Assembly (NCBI RefSeq): GCF_014648195.1
Contig: NZ_BMQQ01000005.1
Location: 28,223 to 92,222, forward strand
Reading direction: 5' to 3'
DNA: 64,000 nucleotides
Source: Streptomyces purpureus
GTDB lineage: Bacteria; Actinomycetota; Actinomycetes; Streptomycetales; Streptomycetaceae
Position numbers and translations under genes: made by a program. Positions 8,496 through 16,427 of this stretch are shown one piece after another. The notes beneath the pieces were generated by a model. That model searched no databases, was not told the origin of the DNA, and worked only from the letters and a program-made list of their open reading frames with translations. Numbering within the stretch: position 1 is the stretch's first letter; the number at the start of each line of letters is the position of its first letter.

Positions 8496-9905
8496 ATGTT
8501 CCAGAACGCCGACGACGTCAAGAAGTACATCGCGGACAACGACGTCAAGATGGTCGACGTCCGGTTCTGCGACCTTCCCGGCGTGATGCAGCACTTCACG
8601 ATCCCGGCCACGGCGTTCGACCCCGCCGAGGAGCTCGCCTTCGACGGTTCGTCGATCCGCGGCTTCCAGGCGATCCACGAGTCCGACATGGCGCTGCGTG
8701 CCGACCTGTCGACCGCGCGGGTGGACCCCTTCCGCCGCGACAAGACGCTGAACATCAACTTCTTCATCCACGACCCGATCACGGGCGAGCAGTACAGCCG
8801 CGACCCGCGCAACATCGCCAAGAAGGCCGAGGCCTACCTCGCCTCCACCGGCATCGCGGACACCGCGTACTTCGGCCCCGAGGCCGAGTTCTACGTCTTC
8901 GACTCGGTGCGCTTCGAGACCTCGGCGAACCAGGGCTTCTACCACATCGACTCCGAGGCCGGCGCCTGGAACACCGGCGCGCTCGAGGACAACCGTGGCT
9001 ACAAGGTCCGCTACAAGGGCGGCTACTTCCCGGCCCCGCCGGTCGACCACTTCGCCGACCTGCGCGCGGAGATCTCCCTGGAGCTCGAGGCGGCCGGCCT
9101 CCAGGTCGAGCGCCAGCACCACGAGGTCGGCACCGCCGGCCAGGCCGAGATCAACTACAAGTTCAACACGCTGCTCGCTGCGGCCGACGACCTGATGCTC
9201 TTCAAGTACATCGTGAAGAACGTCGCCTGGCGCAACGGCAAGACCGCGACCTTCATGCCGAAGCCGATCTTCGGTGACAACGGCTCGGGCATGCACGTCC
9301 ACCAGTCGCTGTGGTCGAACGGCGACCCGCTCTTCTACGACGAGACCGGCTACGCGGGCCTCTCGGACACCGCCCGCTACTACATCGGCGGCATCCTCAA
9401 GCACGCCCCGTCGCTGCTGGCCTTCACCAACCCGACGGTGAACTCCTACCACCGCCTGGTCCCCGGCTTCGAGGCCCCGGTCAACCTGGTCTACTCGCAG
9501 CGCAACCGCTCCGCGGCCATGCGTATCCCGATCACGGGCTCCAACCCGAAGGCCAAGCGCGTCGAGTTCCGCGCGCCGGACCCGTCCTCCAACCCGTACC
9601 TGGCCTTCTCGGCGCTGCTGCTGGCCGGCCTCGACGGCATCAAGAACAAGATCGAGCCGGCCGAGCCGATCGACAAGGACCTCTACGAGCTGGCCCCCGA
9701 GGAGCACGCGGGCGTCGCGCAGGTCCCGACGAACCTCGAGGCCGTCCTCGCGGCCCTGGAGGACGACAACGAGTACCTCCAGGCCGGTGGCGTCTTCACG
9801 TCCGACCTGATCGAGACGTGGATCGACTACAAGCGCACCCACGAGATCGCCCCGATCCAGCTGCGCCCGCACCCGCACGAGTTCGAGCTGTACTTCGACC
9901 TCTAA
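8496..9905 (+). CDS. glnA: Glutamine synthetase type I
   Basis: A 469-residue GSI-beta subunit catalysing ATP + glutamate + ammonia to glutamine; the family forms dodecamers. Visible motifs are the N-terminal beta-grasp segment with FDGSSIRGF, the metal/glutamate-binding strands ([25 protein letters not shown]), the ATP motif [27 protein letters not shown], and the adenylylation loop with Tyr397 in DLYELAPEE. Tyr397 matches the canonical modified residue, so GlnE-dependent control is expected. The ATG at 8496 has AGGAGGA at 8484-8490. The GlnR site lies about 100 bp upstream and a terminator follows. Confidence 0.98.
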   Translation: MFQNADDVKKYIADNDVKMVDVRFCDLPGVMQHFTIPATAFDPAEELAFDGSSIRGFQAIHESDMALRADLSTARVDPFRRDKTLNINFFIHDPITGEQYSRDPRNIAKKAEAYLASTGIADTAYFGPEAEFYVFDSVRFETSANQGFYHIDSEAGAWNTGALEDNRGYKVRYKGGYFPAPPVDHFADLRAEISLELEAAGLQVERQHHEVGTAGQAEINYKFNTLLAAADDLMLFKYIVKNVAWRNGKTATFMPKPIFGDNGSGMHVHQSLWSNGDPLFYDETGYAGLSDTARYYIGGILKHAPSLLAFTNPTVNSYHRLVPGFEAPVNLVYSQRNRSAAMRIPITGSNPKAKRVEFRAPDPSSNPYLAFSALLLAGLDGIKNKIEPAEPIDKDLYELAPEEHAGVAQVPTNLEAVLAALEDDNEYLQAGGVFTSDLIETWIDYKRTHEIAPIQLRPHPHEFELYFDL

Positions 9906-9935
9906 GCGGACCGGCAGGTCGCACCGGCGTGACGA

Positions 9936-9975
9936 CGAAGCCCCGCCGCTCTCTTCGGAGAGCGGCGGGGTTTCG
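9936..9975. terminator. Terminator after glnA
   Basis: A stem of about 17 bp (GAAGCCCCGCCGCTCTC / GAGAGCGGCGGGGTTTC) begins 31 bp after the stop and ends in a short T-run. Confidence 0.9.
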
Positions 9976-10014
9976 CGTTCCGGTGCTGTGCCGTTCCCGT
10001 GTTCGCCGGGTGGG

Positions 10015-10290
10015 TCAGCGGCCGTAGCGGATCAGGGCGCGGACCATGCGGCAGGTGGTGTCGGACGGCGGGTGAATACCGAGGCGCTCCGCCGTGTCGC
10101 GTATGGCCCGGTTGTGGGCTCGGGCGGTGTCGTAGACGCCCGAGTCGAGCAGGGCGATCGCCAGGCGCATGGCCTTGAGGCGGCGGTTGTGGTTGATGTA
10201 CCACTCGCGCGGCAGACCTGCCGGCAGTGGCTTCTTCGTCAGCGGCTTCCAGGGTTCGAGGGACAGCGTCGTGAGCGCGGCAACAGCCAT
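10015..10290 (-). CDS. Conserved hypothetical protein (91 aa)
   Basis: A 91-residue basic protein with no signal peptide or membrane segment and a helical central part (HNRRLKAMRLAIALLDSGVYDTARAHNRAIRDTAERLG). The ATG is preceded by CCAGGAGGTCGCCG, an excellent RBS, which supports real translation. It is convergent with glnA across the terminator. The helical pattern could suit a nucleic-acid-binding or HTH-like fold, but no named family is recognised. Confidence 0.7.
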   Translation of the reverse strand: MAVAALTTLSLEPWKPLTKKPLPAGLPREWYINHNRRLKAMRLAIALLDSGVYDTARAHNRAIRDTAERLGIHPPSDTTCRMVRALIRYGR

Positions 10291-10447
10291 CGGCGACCTC
10301 CTGGTGCAAGGGGGTGGGAGCCCTCCCCGGGACCCTCACCTTCATCTACGATTTTAGTGGCCGGCACTGACAATCGCCCCTGGCCAGACGGGCTTTGAGC
10401 GGTCCGGCACCGAGCGCGGGGGCGAGGCCGGGGGTACGGTGGCGGGC

Positions 10448-10807
10448 ATGGAGATCTGGATCAATCCCGCCTGTTCGAAGTGCCGCAGCGCGGTGAACCT
10501 GCTCGACGCGGAGGGCGCCGAGTACACCGTTCGCCGCTATCTGGAGGACGTACCGTCGACCGACGAGATCCGGGAGGTCCTGGACCGGCTCGGGCTGGAG
10601 CCATGGGACATCACCCGGACCCAGGAGGCGGCCGCGAAGGAGCTCGGGCTGAAGGAGTGGCCGCGGGAGGCCGCCTCCCGTGAGCGCTGGATCGGCGCGC
10701 TGGCCGCGCATCCGAAGCTGATCCAGCGGCCGATCATCACCGCGGACGACGGCACGGCGGTCGTGGCGCGGACGGAGGAGGCCGTGCGGGACGCGTTGTC
10801 CCGCTGA
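10448..10807 (+). CDS. ArsC/Spx/MgsR-family thioredoxin-fold protein
   Basis: A 119-residue protein with the ArsC-like fold. The N-terminus MEIWINPACSKCRSAV carries Cys9 and Cys12 in a CxxC, and HPKLIQRPII is the conserved cis-proline region. Arsenate reductases use the first Cys; Spx-type regulators also have a CxxC. No ars operon is adjacent, so arsenate reduction is not supported by context. TACGGT at 10435-10440 ends 7 nt before the ATG, indicating a leaderless transcript. Confidence 0.85.
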   Translation: MEIWINPACSKCRSAVNLLDAEGAEYTVRRYLEDVPSTDEIREVLDRLGLEPWDITRTQEAAAKELGLKEWPREAASRERWIGALAAHPKLIQRPIITADDGTAVVARTEEAVRDALSR

Positions 10808-10820
10808 CGGTGTGCGGCGC

Positions 10821-10857
10821 CTGTCAGTTGTCATCGGTCGGTTGTCATCGGTCAGCC
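10821..10857. repeat. Short GTCATCGGTC direct repeats at convergent 3' ends
   Basis: TGTCATCGGTC occurs at 10829-10839 and again at 10843-10853, preceded by CTGTCAG. The motif matches the longer array at 2687-2772, and the second copy overlaps the stop codon of the hydrolase gene. Confidence 0.6.
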
Positions 10858-11721
10858 GCCATCTGCCGGGCGCCATCCGTCCAGGAACTGGGCGATCCGG
10901 GCGTTCATCTCCTCCGGTGCCGCGATCGGCAGCGTGTGGTGCGTGGCGTCCGGCAGCGTCGCCGTTTCCAGCTTCGGGGCGAGGGCGCGCGCCCGGGTCG
11001 CGAGCTTCCGGATGTCATGGGCTTTGCTCCGTTCCGCGAGGAGCAGCAAGGTGGGCGGTGTCAGACCGCGCAGCTCGGCCGGGGTCGGGCGAGGACCGGT
11101 CACCGGGCGGGTGGTCGGGAAGTCGGCGGTGAGGCCGTCGAGGCGTACCCAGTCTGGGTCGAGGGGCGTGCCGTCGGTCTCCCATTCCATGAAGGAGCGG
11201 TTCCGGCCGGGGGTGGGGCGCAGCAGCATCGGCAGGGCGCGGAGCAGGTAGCGGGGGCTGAAGCCGGTGAAGCAGTTCGTCGGGTCGAGGAGGACGAGCC
11301 GGTGGACACGGTCGGGGGCCGTGAGCGCGTGGCGGAGGGCGATCCAGGCTCCGTACGAGTGGCCGACGAGGGCTGCGGTGTGCAGGCCAAGGCCGTCGAG
11401 GAGAGTGTCGAGCCAGTGGGTCAGGTCGGCGGCGGTCTTCAGGGGCCGGTCGCCGGGGACGCTGCGGCCGGGTTCGCCGATGAGGTCGGTGGCGTGGACG
11501 CGGTGGGTGTGGCCGAGATGGGCGGCGGTGGCGTACCAGACGGTGGAGGTGGCGCCGCCGCCGGGCAGCAGGAGGACGGGCGGGCCGTTGTGGGGGCCGT
11601 AGCTGTGGACATGGGTGGTGCCGTAGGGGGTGGCGATGTCGTGGTGGGTGGTTCCGTGGGGCCATTTGGCGAGGACGGCGTCGTATGCGGTGAAGAAGTC
11701 GCTGGTGGGCGTCGCGGGCAT
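10852..11721 (-). CDS. Alpha/beta-fold hydrolase
   Basis: A 289-residue protein with the full alpha/beta hydrolase set: oxyanion motif LLLPGGGATSTVW, nucleophile elbow GHSYGAW (Ser), the strand LLLLAERSKAHDI carrying the acid position, and catalytic His in LPDATHHTLP. The ATG at 11721 is preceded by GGGAGGC. A longer in-frame extension reaching past 12.5 kb is antisense to marR-like coding sequence and was rejected. It is transcribed divergently from the MarR gene with a palindrome between them, which suggests MarR controls it. The substrate is unknown. Confidence 0.88.
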   Translation of the reverse strand: MPATPTSDFFTAYDAVLAKWPHGTTHHDIATPYGTTHVHSYGPHNGPPVLLLPGGGATSTVWYATAAHLGHTHRVHATDLIGEPGRSVPGDRPLKTAADLTHWLDTLLDGLGLHTAALVGHSYGAWIALRHALTAPDRVHRLVLLDPTNCFTGFSPRYLLRALPMLLRPTPGRNRSFMEWETDGTPLDPDWVRLDGLTADFPTTRPVTGPRPTPAELRGLTPPTLLLLAERSKAHDIRKLATRARALAPKLETATLPDATHHTLPIAAPEEMNARIAQFLDGWRPADGG

Positions 11722-11758
11722 GGTGGGCCTCCCAGGTGAGATGACTCGTGGAGCGATA

Positions 11759-11775
11759 ATCTCGCCGAGCGAGAT
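11759..11775. promoter_or_regulatory. Perfect palindrome, likely MarR operator
   Basis: ATCTCGC-CGA-GCGAGAT is a perfect 7-bp inverted repeat with a 3-bp centre. It sits between the divergent hydrolase and MarR genes, ending 9 bp before the marR start. Size and position fit a MarR-family autoregulatory operator. Confidence 0.75.
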
Positions 11776-11784
11776 GTTACGGGC

Positions 11785-12288
11785 ATGAGTGGAGAGGAGG
11801 CGGGTCTTTTGTCCGAGGGACGGGAACGCGGATCCGAGGAGGGGCCCGAGCGGGAGATCTTTCATCTGCTCCGGGCCGTCACGGTCGAGTACGGGCTGCG
11901 CCAGGCCGAGTTCGCGAGCGACAACGGCATGCACGCCACGGACGTACGTGCGTTGATCTGCCTTCTGGACGCCGAGCGGGCCGGTGTCGAGGCCACTGCC
12001 GGGTGGCTGGGCGGGCAGCTGGGAGTGAATTCGGCCGGTACGACGGCTGTGATCGACCGTCTGGAGCGGCTCGGCCATATCGCGCGGGTGCGCGACGGGC
12101 GCGACCGGCGGCGGGTCCTGCTGCGAGTGGAGGACCGGGCCAAGGAGCTGGGCTGGGCGTACTTCGGCCCGCTCATCGGCGGTACGGACGCGATGCTGAA
12201 GGGCTTCGACGACAGTGAGGTCGCCGCTGTGCGGCGCTTCCTGTCGGGCGTGCTGGGCATCATGGCGGGTTCGAAGGACAACACGTAG
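11785..12288 (+). CDS. MarR-family transcriptional regulator
   Basis: A 167-residue winged-helix regulator. Residues about 60-120 hold the wHTH: ALICLLDAERAGVEATAGWLGGQLGVN, then the recognition region GTTAVIDRLERLGHI and the wing RVRDGRDRRRVLLR with the MarR DGRDRR signature. The ATG at 11785 lies directly after the palindromic operator. It is divergent from the alpha/beta hydrolase, the usual layout for a ligand-released repressor. The ligand is unknown. Confidence 0.92.
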   Translation: MSGEEAGLLSEGRERGSEEGPEREIFHLLRAVTVEYGLRQAEFASDNGMHATDVRALICLLDAERAGVEATAGWLGGQLGVNSAGTTAVIDRLERLGHIARVRDGRDRRRVLLRVEDRAKELGWAYFGPLIGGTDAMLKGFDDSEVAAVRRFLSGVLGIMAGSKDNT

Positions 12289-12325
12289 TGGGGGAAATGC
12301 GGCGAGTGGCGGCGAGACGAGTGGC

Positions 12326-13318
12326 ATGGCGAGCGGCACCGTGAACGGGCTGGGGCGGCTGCGGTTTCCGGAGGAGTACGTCGACATCATCGGCTCGGGT
12401 ACGGTCCGGGGCGCCGAGGCGGCCTGTACGCCTGACGATGTGACCGTGTTGCTCGGGGAGGACTCCTTCGAGGATGTGACGGAGGACCATCGGTTCCGGT
12501 CGTACGGCTCCGACGGGATCGTCGAGTTCTGGTGGCGGCGGCCGGAGGACGACGGGCTGTATTTCAGCGTCAAGCCGTTCCGGCTGGAGGAGCCGCTGTC
12601 GATGGCGGTGCTGTTGCGGGCGGCGGAGGCGGCGGGGTGTCCGCTGGAGTTCCAGGGCGGTGAGTCCGGCTGGGTCCGCTATCTGCGTGCCGAGAGCGGG
12701 ATTCAGGTCACTGGCTGGGAGGACGGCGCGGAGGTGTACTCGCTGTTCTCCGGAGGGGGTACTCCCCCGTCCTACGGGCCGCGCTGGTCGCGGCAGGCGA
12801 TGAAGGGTTCGCTCGCGTTTCTGCTGGATGTGGACGGCTCTGGGCGCAGGCGCTGGCTGGAGCGCCGGGTGGGGGATCCGGAGCGGCCGGAGTGGTGGTG
12901 GAGGGTGCTGGGCGGTGTCTGCGAGGAGTTGATGGAGCGCGGGGGGCCGCAGGAGCGCGGGAAGTGGCTGAAGCTGCGGCTGTGGTTGGCGCGGTCTGGG
13001 GGTGCGTACGGGGTTGTGGGCGCCGAGGAGGCGGCGATGGAGCTGTCGTATGTGACACATCGGTTGTACGCGGACGGGGTGTTCGACGCGGACGAGGCCG
13101 TACGGGCCTGTCTGGCGGCGATGCCGGTGGCGACGCCGTCGCAGGTGCCGACGCGGGGGACGACCGTACTGGCCCGGGAGAACCTGGAGGCCATGCGGTT
13201 GTCGCGGCGGGTGCGGGTGGTGGTGGAGGCGGCCGCGCCACATCTGGGGAGGGTGCGGGATCCGGCCGTGCGGGCCGAGCTGGCTGCCTGGGTGGGGTTG
13301 CGGGAGCGGCTGTTCTGA
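12326..13318 (+). CDS. Hypothetical protein (330 aa)
   Basis: Soluble protein with no signal peptide and no family I recognise. It has an acidic N-terminal domain (GEDSFEDVTEDHRFRSYGSDGIVEFWWRRP in two blocks), a central region around residues 100-160, and a helical C-terminal domain rich in E/A/R. The start at 12326 is the first ATG clear of the marR stop; an upstream in-frame extension would overlap marR. Around residue 145 the sequence SGGGTPPSYG is encoded by a palindromic GGAGGGGGTACTCCCCC segment that looks like an inserted repeat. The next gene starts 13 bp downstream. Confidence 0.7.
   Translation: MASGTVNGLGRLRFPEEYVDIIGSGTVRGAEAACTPDDVTVLLGEDSFEDVTEDHRFRSYGSDGIVEFWWRRPEDDGLYFSVKPFRLEEPLSMAVLLRAAEAAGCPLEFQGGESGWVRYLRAESGIQVTGWEDGAEVYSLFSGGGTPPSYGPRWSRQAMKGSLAFLLDVDGSGRRRWLERRVGDPERPEWWWRVLGGVCEELMERGGPQERGKWLKLRLWLARSGGAYGVVGAEEAAMELSYVTHRLYADGVFDADEAVRACLAAMPVATPSQVPTRGTTVLARENLEAMRLSRRVRVVVEAAAPHLGRVRDPAVRAELAAWVGLRERLF
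12752..12768. repeat. Palindromic GGGGGTACTCCCCC element inside coding sequence
   Basis: A 14-bp perfect palindrome core within the 330-aa hypothetical gene. It is read in frame as Gly/Thr/Pro-rich residues and resembles the small GC palindromes scattered in Streptomyces genomes. Confidence 0.5.
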
Positions 13319-13331
13319 TACGAATCCTGGC

Positions 13332-14768
13332 GTGGCAGGTACGTGGATCGATGTGGCTGAGGCGCTGGGCGCCGATCTGCATCTGGAGCTGACGGGGTCG
13401 GGCAGCCGGCGGGCGGTGCTGATGCGGGCGCTGCGGGAGGCGGTGAGCAGTGGGCGGCTGGCGCCGGGGACGCGGTTGCCGCCGTACCGTTCGCTCGCGG
13501 CCGATCTGGGGATCGCGCGGAACACGGTCGCCGACGCGTATGCGGAGCTGGTCGCCGAGGGGTGGCTGACGGCGCGGCAGGGGTCGGGGACGCGGGTTGC
13601 GGAGCGGGTGGCTCCGCTGAGCCCGCGCGGTCCGGCGGTGGTGGGGCCTGGGAGTACGGAGGGGCCGGGCGGCCCGGCACGGGGGGCCGGGGTTCGGTTC
13701 GATCTGGTGCAGGGGAAGCCGGATCCGTCGTCGTTTCCGCGTACGGCGTGGTTGGCGTCGGCGCGGCGGGCGCTGGCTGTGGCGCCTGCGGAGGCGTTCG
13801 GTCCGGGTGATCCCCGGGGGCGGGTGGAGCTGCGGCGGGCGCTGGCGGGGTATTTGGCGCGGGTGCGTGGGGTGCGTACGGCTCCGGAGCGGATCGTGGT
13901 CTGTTCGGGTACGGCGCATGCGCTGCGGTTGCTGGCGCGGGTGGTGGGCGGGCGGTGGTCGGTGGAGGCGTACGGGCTGCCGTTCCATCGGTCGTTGCTC
14001 GCTGAGGCGGGTGTGGCGACGGTGCCGGTGGGGGTGGATGAGGAGGGCGCGCGGGTCGGTGAGGTGCGTGGGCGTGCGGTGTTGTTGACGCCGGCGCATC
14101 AGTTTCCGACGGGTGGGCCGCTGGGGCCGGAGCGGCGGGCGGCGGTGGTCGCCTGGGCGGGGCGGTCGGGCGGGCTGGTGCTGGAGGACGACTACGACGG
14201 GGAGTTCCGGTACGACCGGCAGCCGGTGGGGGCGGTGCAGGCGTTGTCTCCGGAGCGGGTGGTGCTGATGGGTTCGGTGAGCAAGAGCCTGGGGACGGCG
14301 CTGCGGCTGGGGTGGATGGTGTTGCCGGAGGAGTGGGTGGATGAGGTGGTGGCGGCGAAGGGGGCGCGGGAGCAGTACGCGTCGGTGGTGGATCAGCTGA
14401 CGTTGGCGGATTTCGTGGAGTCGGGGGCGTACGACCGGCATGTGCGGCGGATGCGGCAGGGGTATCGGCGGCGGCGGGATGTGCTGGTGGGGGCGTTGGC
14501 GGAGCGGGTGCGGGTGCCGGGGGCGCGGGTGACGGGGATCGCGGCGGGGCTGCATGCGGTGGTGGAGTTGCCGGCGGGGAGCGAGGGGCGGGTGGTGGAG
14601 CTGGCCGCGGCGCGTGGGCTCGCGGTGGAGGGGCTGGGGGCGTTTCGGCATCCGGCTGCGGTGGGTGTGGGCCCGGACGGGCTGGTGGTGGGGTATGCGA
14701 CGCCGCCGGAGTATCTGTATGCGGAGGCGGTGGACGTGCTGTGTGACGTACTACGGGAGGCGCTGTAA
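13332..14768 (+). CDS. MocR-type GntR/aminotransferase transcriptional regulator
   Basis: A 478-residue chimera: an N-terminal GntR winged helix (residues about 15-85; APGTRLPPYRSLAADLGIARNTVADAYAEL in two blocks) joined to a fold-type I aminotransferase domain (about 110-475). The PLP lysine is in GSVSKSLGTALRLGW, and EDDYDGEFRYDRQP supplies the PLP-ring aspartate region. MocR proteins sense PLP or amino compounds; PdxR and GabR are known examples. No pdxST or gab genes are adjacent, so the target is open. The GTG start lies 13 bp after the preceding gene. Confidence 0.93.
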   Translation: MAGTWIDVAEALGADLHLELTGSGSRRAVLMRALREAVSSGRLAPGTRLPPYRSLAADLGIARNTVADAYAELVAEGWLTARQGSGTRVAERVAPLSPRGPAVVGPGSTEGPGGPARGAGVRFDLVQGKPDPSSFPRTAWLASARRALAVAPAEAFGPGDPRGRVELRRALAGYLARVRGVRTAPERIVVCSGTAHALRLLARVVGGRWSVEAYGLPFHRSLLAEAGVATVPVGVDEEGARVGEVRGRAVLLTPAHQFPTGGPLGPERRAAVVAWAGRSGGLVLEDDYDGEFRYDRQPVGAVQALSPERVVLMGSVSKSLGTALRLGWMVLPEEWVDEVVAAKGAREQYASVVDQLTLADFVESGAYDRHVRRMRQGYRRRRDVLVGALAERVRVPGARVTGIAAGLHAVVELPAGSEGRVVELAAARGLAVEGLGAFRHPAAVGVGPDGLVVGYATPPEYLYAEAVDVLCDVLREAL

Positions 14769-14873
14769 CCCGTGTGATTTGGGGGGCAGTTGAGACGATC
14801 CGGCTTGCTACCCGTACGTAGGGGCACACGGAACCGATCCGGCCGCTTATCGCGCCGGGGACAGGAGCCACAC

Positions 14874-15548
14874 GTGTCACGCAAGAGGATGTTGAGCCGG
14901 AAGAAGAAGATCGCGCTGCTGGTGGGGGGTGCAGTGCTGGCGGGCGGTACGGCGGTGCTGATGACCGGGACGAGCCAGGCGTCGGTGGCGTGTGACGGCC
15001 TGGCCACGGCACTGGCGAACAACGAGCGGTTCATCGCTGATCAGCGTGCGAATCCGGATGCGCTGTCGGAGGCGCGGATCGCGAACCGGCAGGCGGTGAT
15101 CGAGGAGATCCGGCGTAAGCAGGCGGCGTCGGGGTGCGCGGTGGGAGCGGGAGGTGGCGCTGACGCCGGGGCCGGAGCCGGGCCTGGCGCTGAGCCACCG
15201 GTGGTGGTGGATCCGCCGGCCTCGGCGCAGCCGCCGGCGGGGCAGCCGGACCCGGGGGCAGGTGGTACGGGTGGTGGCGGCGCGGGGGGTGATGTCTCCG
15301 GCGACGTGGTGTGTGCGGGGTCGACGGTCACGCTCTCCGGCGAGGGTGGCGCCCCGGCGGCGTCGAGCAACCAGTTCCCCGTCGGGACGCGGCTGAAGGT
15401 GACCAATCTCGACAACGCGAAGTCGACGACGGTGGAGGTCACGTCGGTGTCGGGGAGCTGCGTGCTGCTGAACAACGCGGCGTTCGAGCAGGTCCGCGAG
15501 CCGGGGAAGTTCCTGATCCGTAAGGCCCGGATCGAGCGGGTCGGGTAG
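14874..15548 (+). CDS. Secreted/anchored protein with DPBB (RlpA-like) C-terminal domain
   Basis: A 224-residue exported protein. The N-terminus has a twin-basic region (RKRMLSRKKK) and a hydrophobic segment (IALLVGGAVLAGGTAVLM) followed by TSQASVA, a likely signal peptide or anchor. Residues about 85-130 are a Gly/Ala/Pro linker. The last 80 residues (NQFPVGTRLKVTNLDNAKST, then SCVLLNNAAFEQV) fit the double-psi beta-barrel of RlpA/expansin-like proteins: the PFGTRLKVTNL motif is clear, but the usual Asp-rich catalytic end is changed. The GTG start at 14874 has AGGAG at 14863-14867. It may bind the cell wall; no enzyme activity can be asserted. Confidence 0.75.
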   Translation: MSRKRMLSRKKKIALLVGGAVLAGGTAVLMTGTSQASVACDGLATALANNERFIADQRANPDALSEARIANRQAVIEEIRRKQAASGCAVGAGGGADAGAGAGPGAEPPVVVDPPASAQPPAGQPDPGAGGTGGGGAGGDVSGDVVCAGSTVTLSGEGGAPAASSNQFPVGTRLKVTNLDNAKSTTVEVTSVSGSCVLLNNAAFEQVREPGKFLIRKARIERVG

Positions 15549-15670
15549 CCCGCCGACGCGCGAGGGCGGGGCAGGGGGCCGCCGACGGGGGGACGGGATT
15601 CCGGGCGATGGGGTTGTCCTACTAGGGGCTGATTCCTCCCCGGACCTCTCGTCCCCTTTGAGGAGGGATT

Positions 15671-15685
15671 GGGCGCTTTGCGCCC
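15671..15685. promoter_or_regulatory. Perfect GGGCGC-TTT-GCGCCC hairpin before the membrane-protein gene
   Basis: A 6-bp perfect stem with a TTT loop, immediately upstream of the TATGGT hexamer (15687-15692) that fits a leaderless promoter for the GTG at 15699. It may be an operator or a terminator remnant. Confidence 0.4.
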
Positions 15686-15698
15686 GTATGGTGGGCGT

Positions 15699-16166
15699 GT
15701 GCGCCAATGGATGTTCGGCGGCGTGTACGGCACCGTCCTCGCGAGCGCCCTGCTGGCCGCTCTGCACAGCGAGGGTGACCGTTACACGCCCTACTACGAC
15801 GCGGCCTGGATTCTGGTGACGGCCGCCACCGCTGCCCTTGTGCATGGCTATGCCCGTTACATGTCCACCCACGAGGCCTCCGGCGCTCATCCGTGGCGGC
15901 GGTTGACTCGTGAATTGGCCGACGAGTGGCCGTTGGTGGTGGCCTGTCTGCCGACGGTGCTGCTGCTGTGCGTGGCCGGGCTCGCGGGGTGGCCCGAGGA
16001 GTCGGTGACCACGGTCGGGCTGGCGATCAACATCGCACTGCTGGCCGTCTGGGGAACGTTCGCGGCGCTGCGGGTGGGCTATCGGCGCTGGACAGCGGTG
16101 CTGATGGGAGCGGTGGACGCGGCGGTCGGCCTGGGTATCGCCGTGGCGAACGCGCTGATCAAGTGA
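15699..16166 (+). CDS. Integral membrane protein of unknown function (155 aa)
   Basis: Four predicted transmembrane helices (about residues 5-20, 32-52, 81-100 and 108-150 as two). The pattern resembles small conserved Streptomyces membrane proteins without named function. The GTG at 15699 is preferred over the TTG at 15669: TATGGT ends 6 nt before it, and the GAGGAGGG near 15662 is too close to the TTG. Three tandem repeats begin 12 bp after its stop. Confidence 0.7.
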   Translation: MRQWMFGGVYGTVLASALLAALHSEGDRYTPYYDAAWILVTAATAALVHGYARYMSTHEASGAHPWRRLTRELADEWPLVVACLPTVLLLCVAGLAGWPEESVTTVGLAINIALLAVWGTFAALRVGYRRWTAVLMGAVDAAVGLGIAVANALIK

Positions 16167-16178
16167 TCGGTGACCACC

Positions 16179-16243
16179 GGCGCGTACGGTGACATGGCAC
16201 CGCGCGTACGTGACATGGCACGGCCCGTACGGTGACATGGCAC
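16179..16243. repeat. Three tandem 21-22 bp repeats, operator-like
   Basis: Units at 16179-16200, 16201-16221 and 16222-16243 share SGCSCGTACG(G)TGACATGGCAC. Each contains GTGACATGGCAC, a near-perfect palindrome. A perfect version, GTGACATGTCAC, occurs at 18132-18143 inside the second gene of the downstream cassette. The array lies 185 bp before the vWA-like gene. Helical phasing of about two turns suggests a cooperative regulator site. Confidence 0.7.
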
Positions 16244-16427
16244 GCGGCCCGGCACCGCGGAAATGCGGTGGCGGGCCGTGGCATGTGTGGTGTTACGTTT
16301 TTCCGGCCGGCCGCGGGACTCCGGCGCGACTTCCGGGACTTGCTTCTGACGCAGTGATTTCGCTGTTCGCGCCCCCATTCCCCGGCCGGCTCCATGTTTC
16401 GTGGGGTGCATACGGGGGCGCGGCATC

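Noticed and set aside
10448-10807. Arsenate resistance operon
   Set aside because: Only an ArsC/Spx-like fold is present; no arsR, acr3 or arsB genes nearby.
10852-12573. 573-residue version of the alpha/beta hydrolase
   Set aside because: The N-terminal 284 residues overlap marR antisense; the ATG at 11721 has a good RBS and begins the real fold.
12708-15012. Long minus-strand frames of about 647 and 746 residues
   Set aside because: Antisense to the 330-aa gene, MocR and DPBB genes; Arg/Pro/Ala-rich compositions typical of GC-driven shadow frames, with no motifs or RBS.
16179-16243. CRISPR array
   Set aside because: Three directly adjacent units with no unique spacers and no cas genes.
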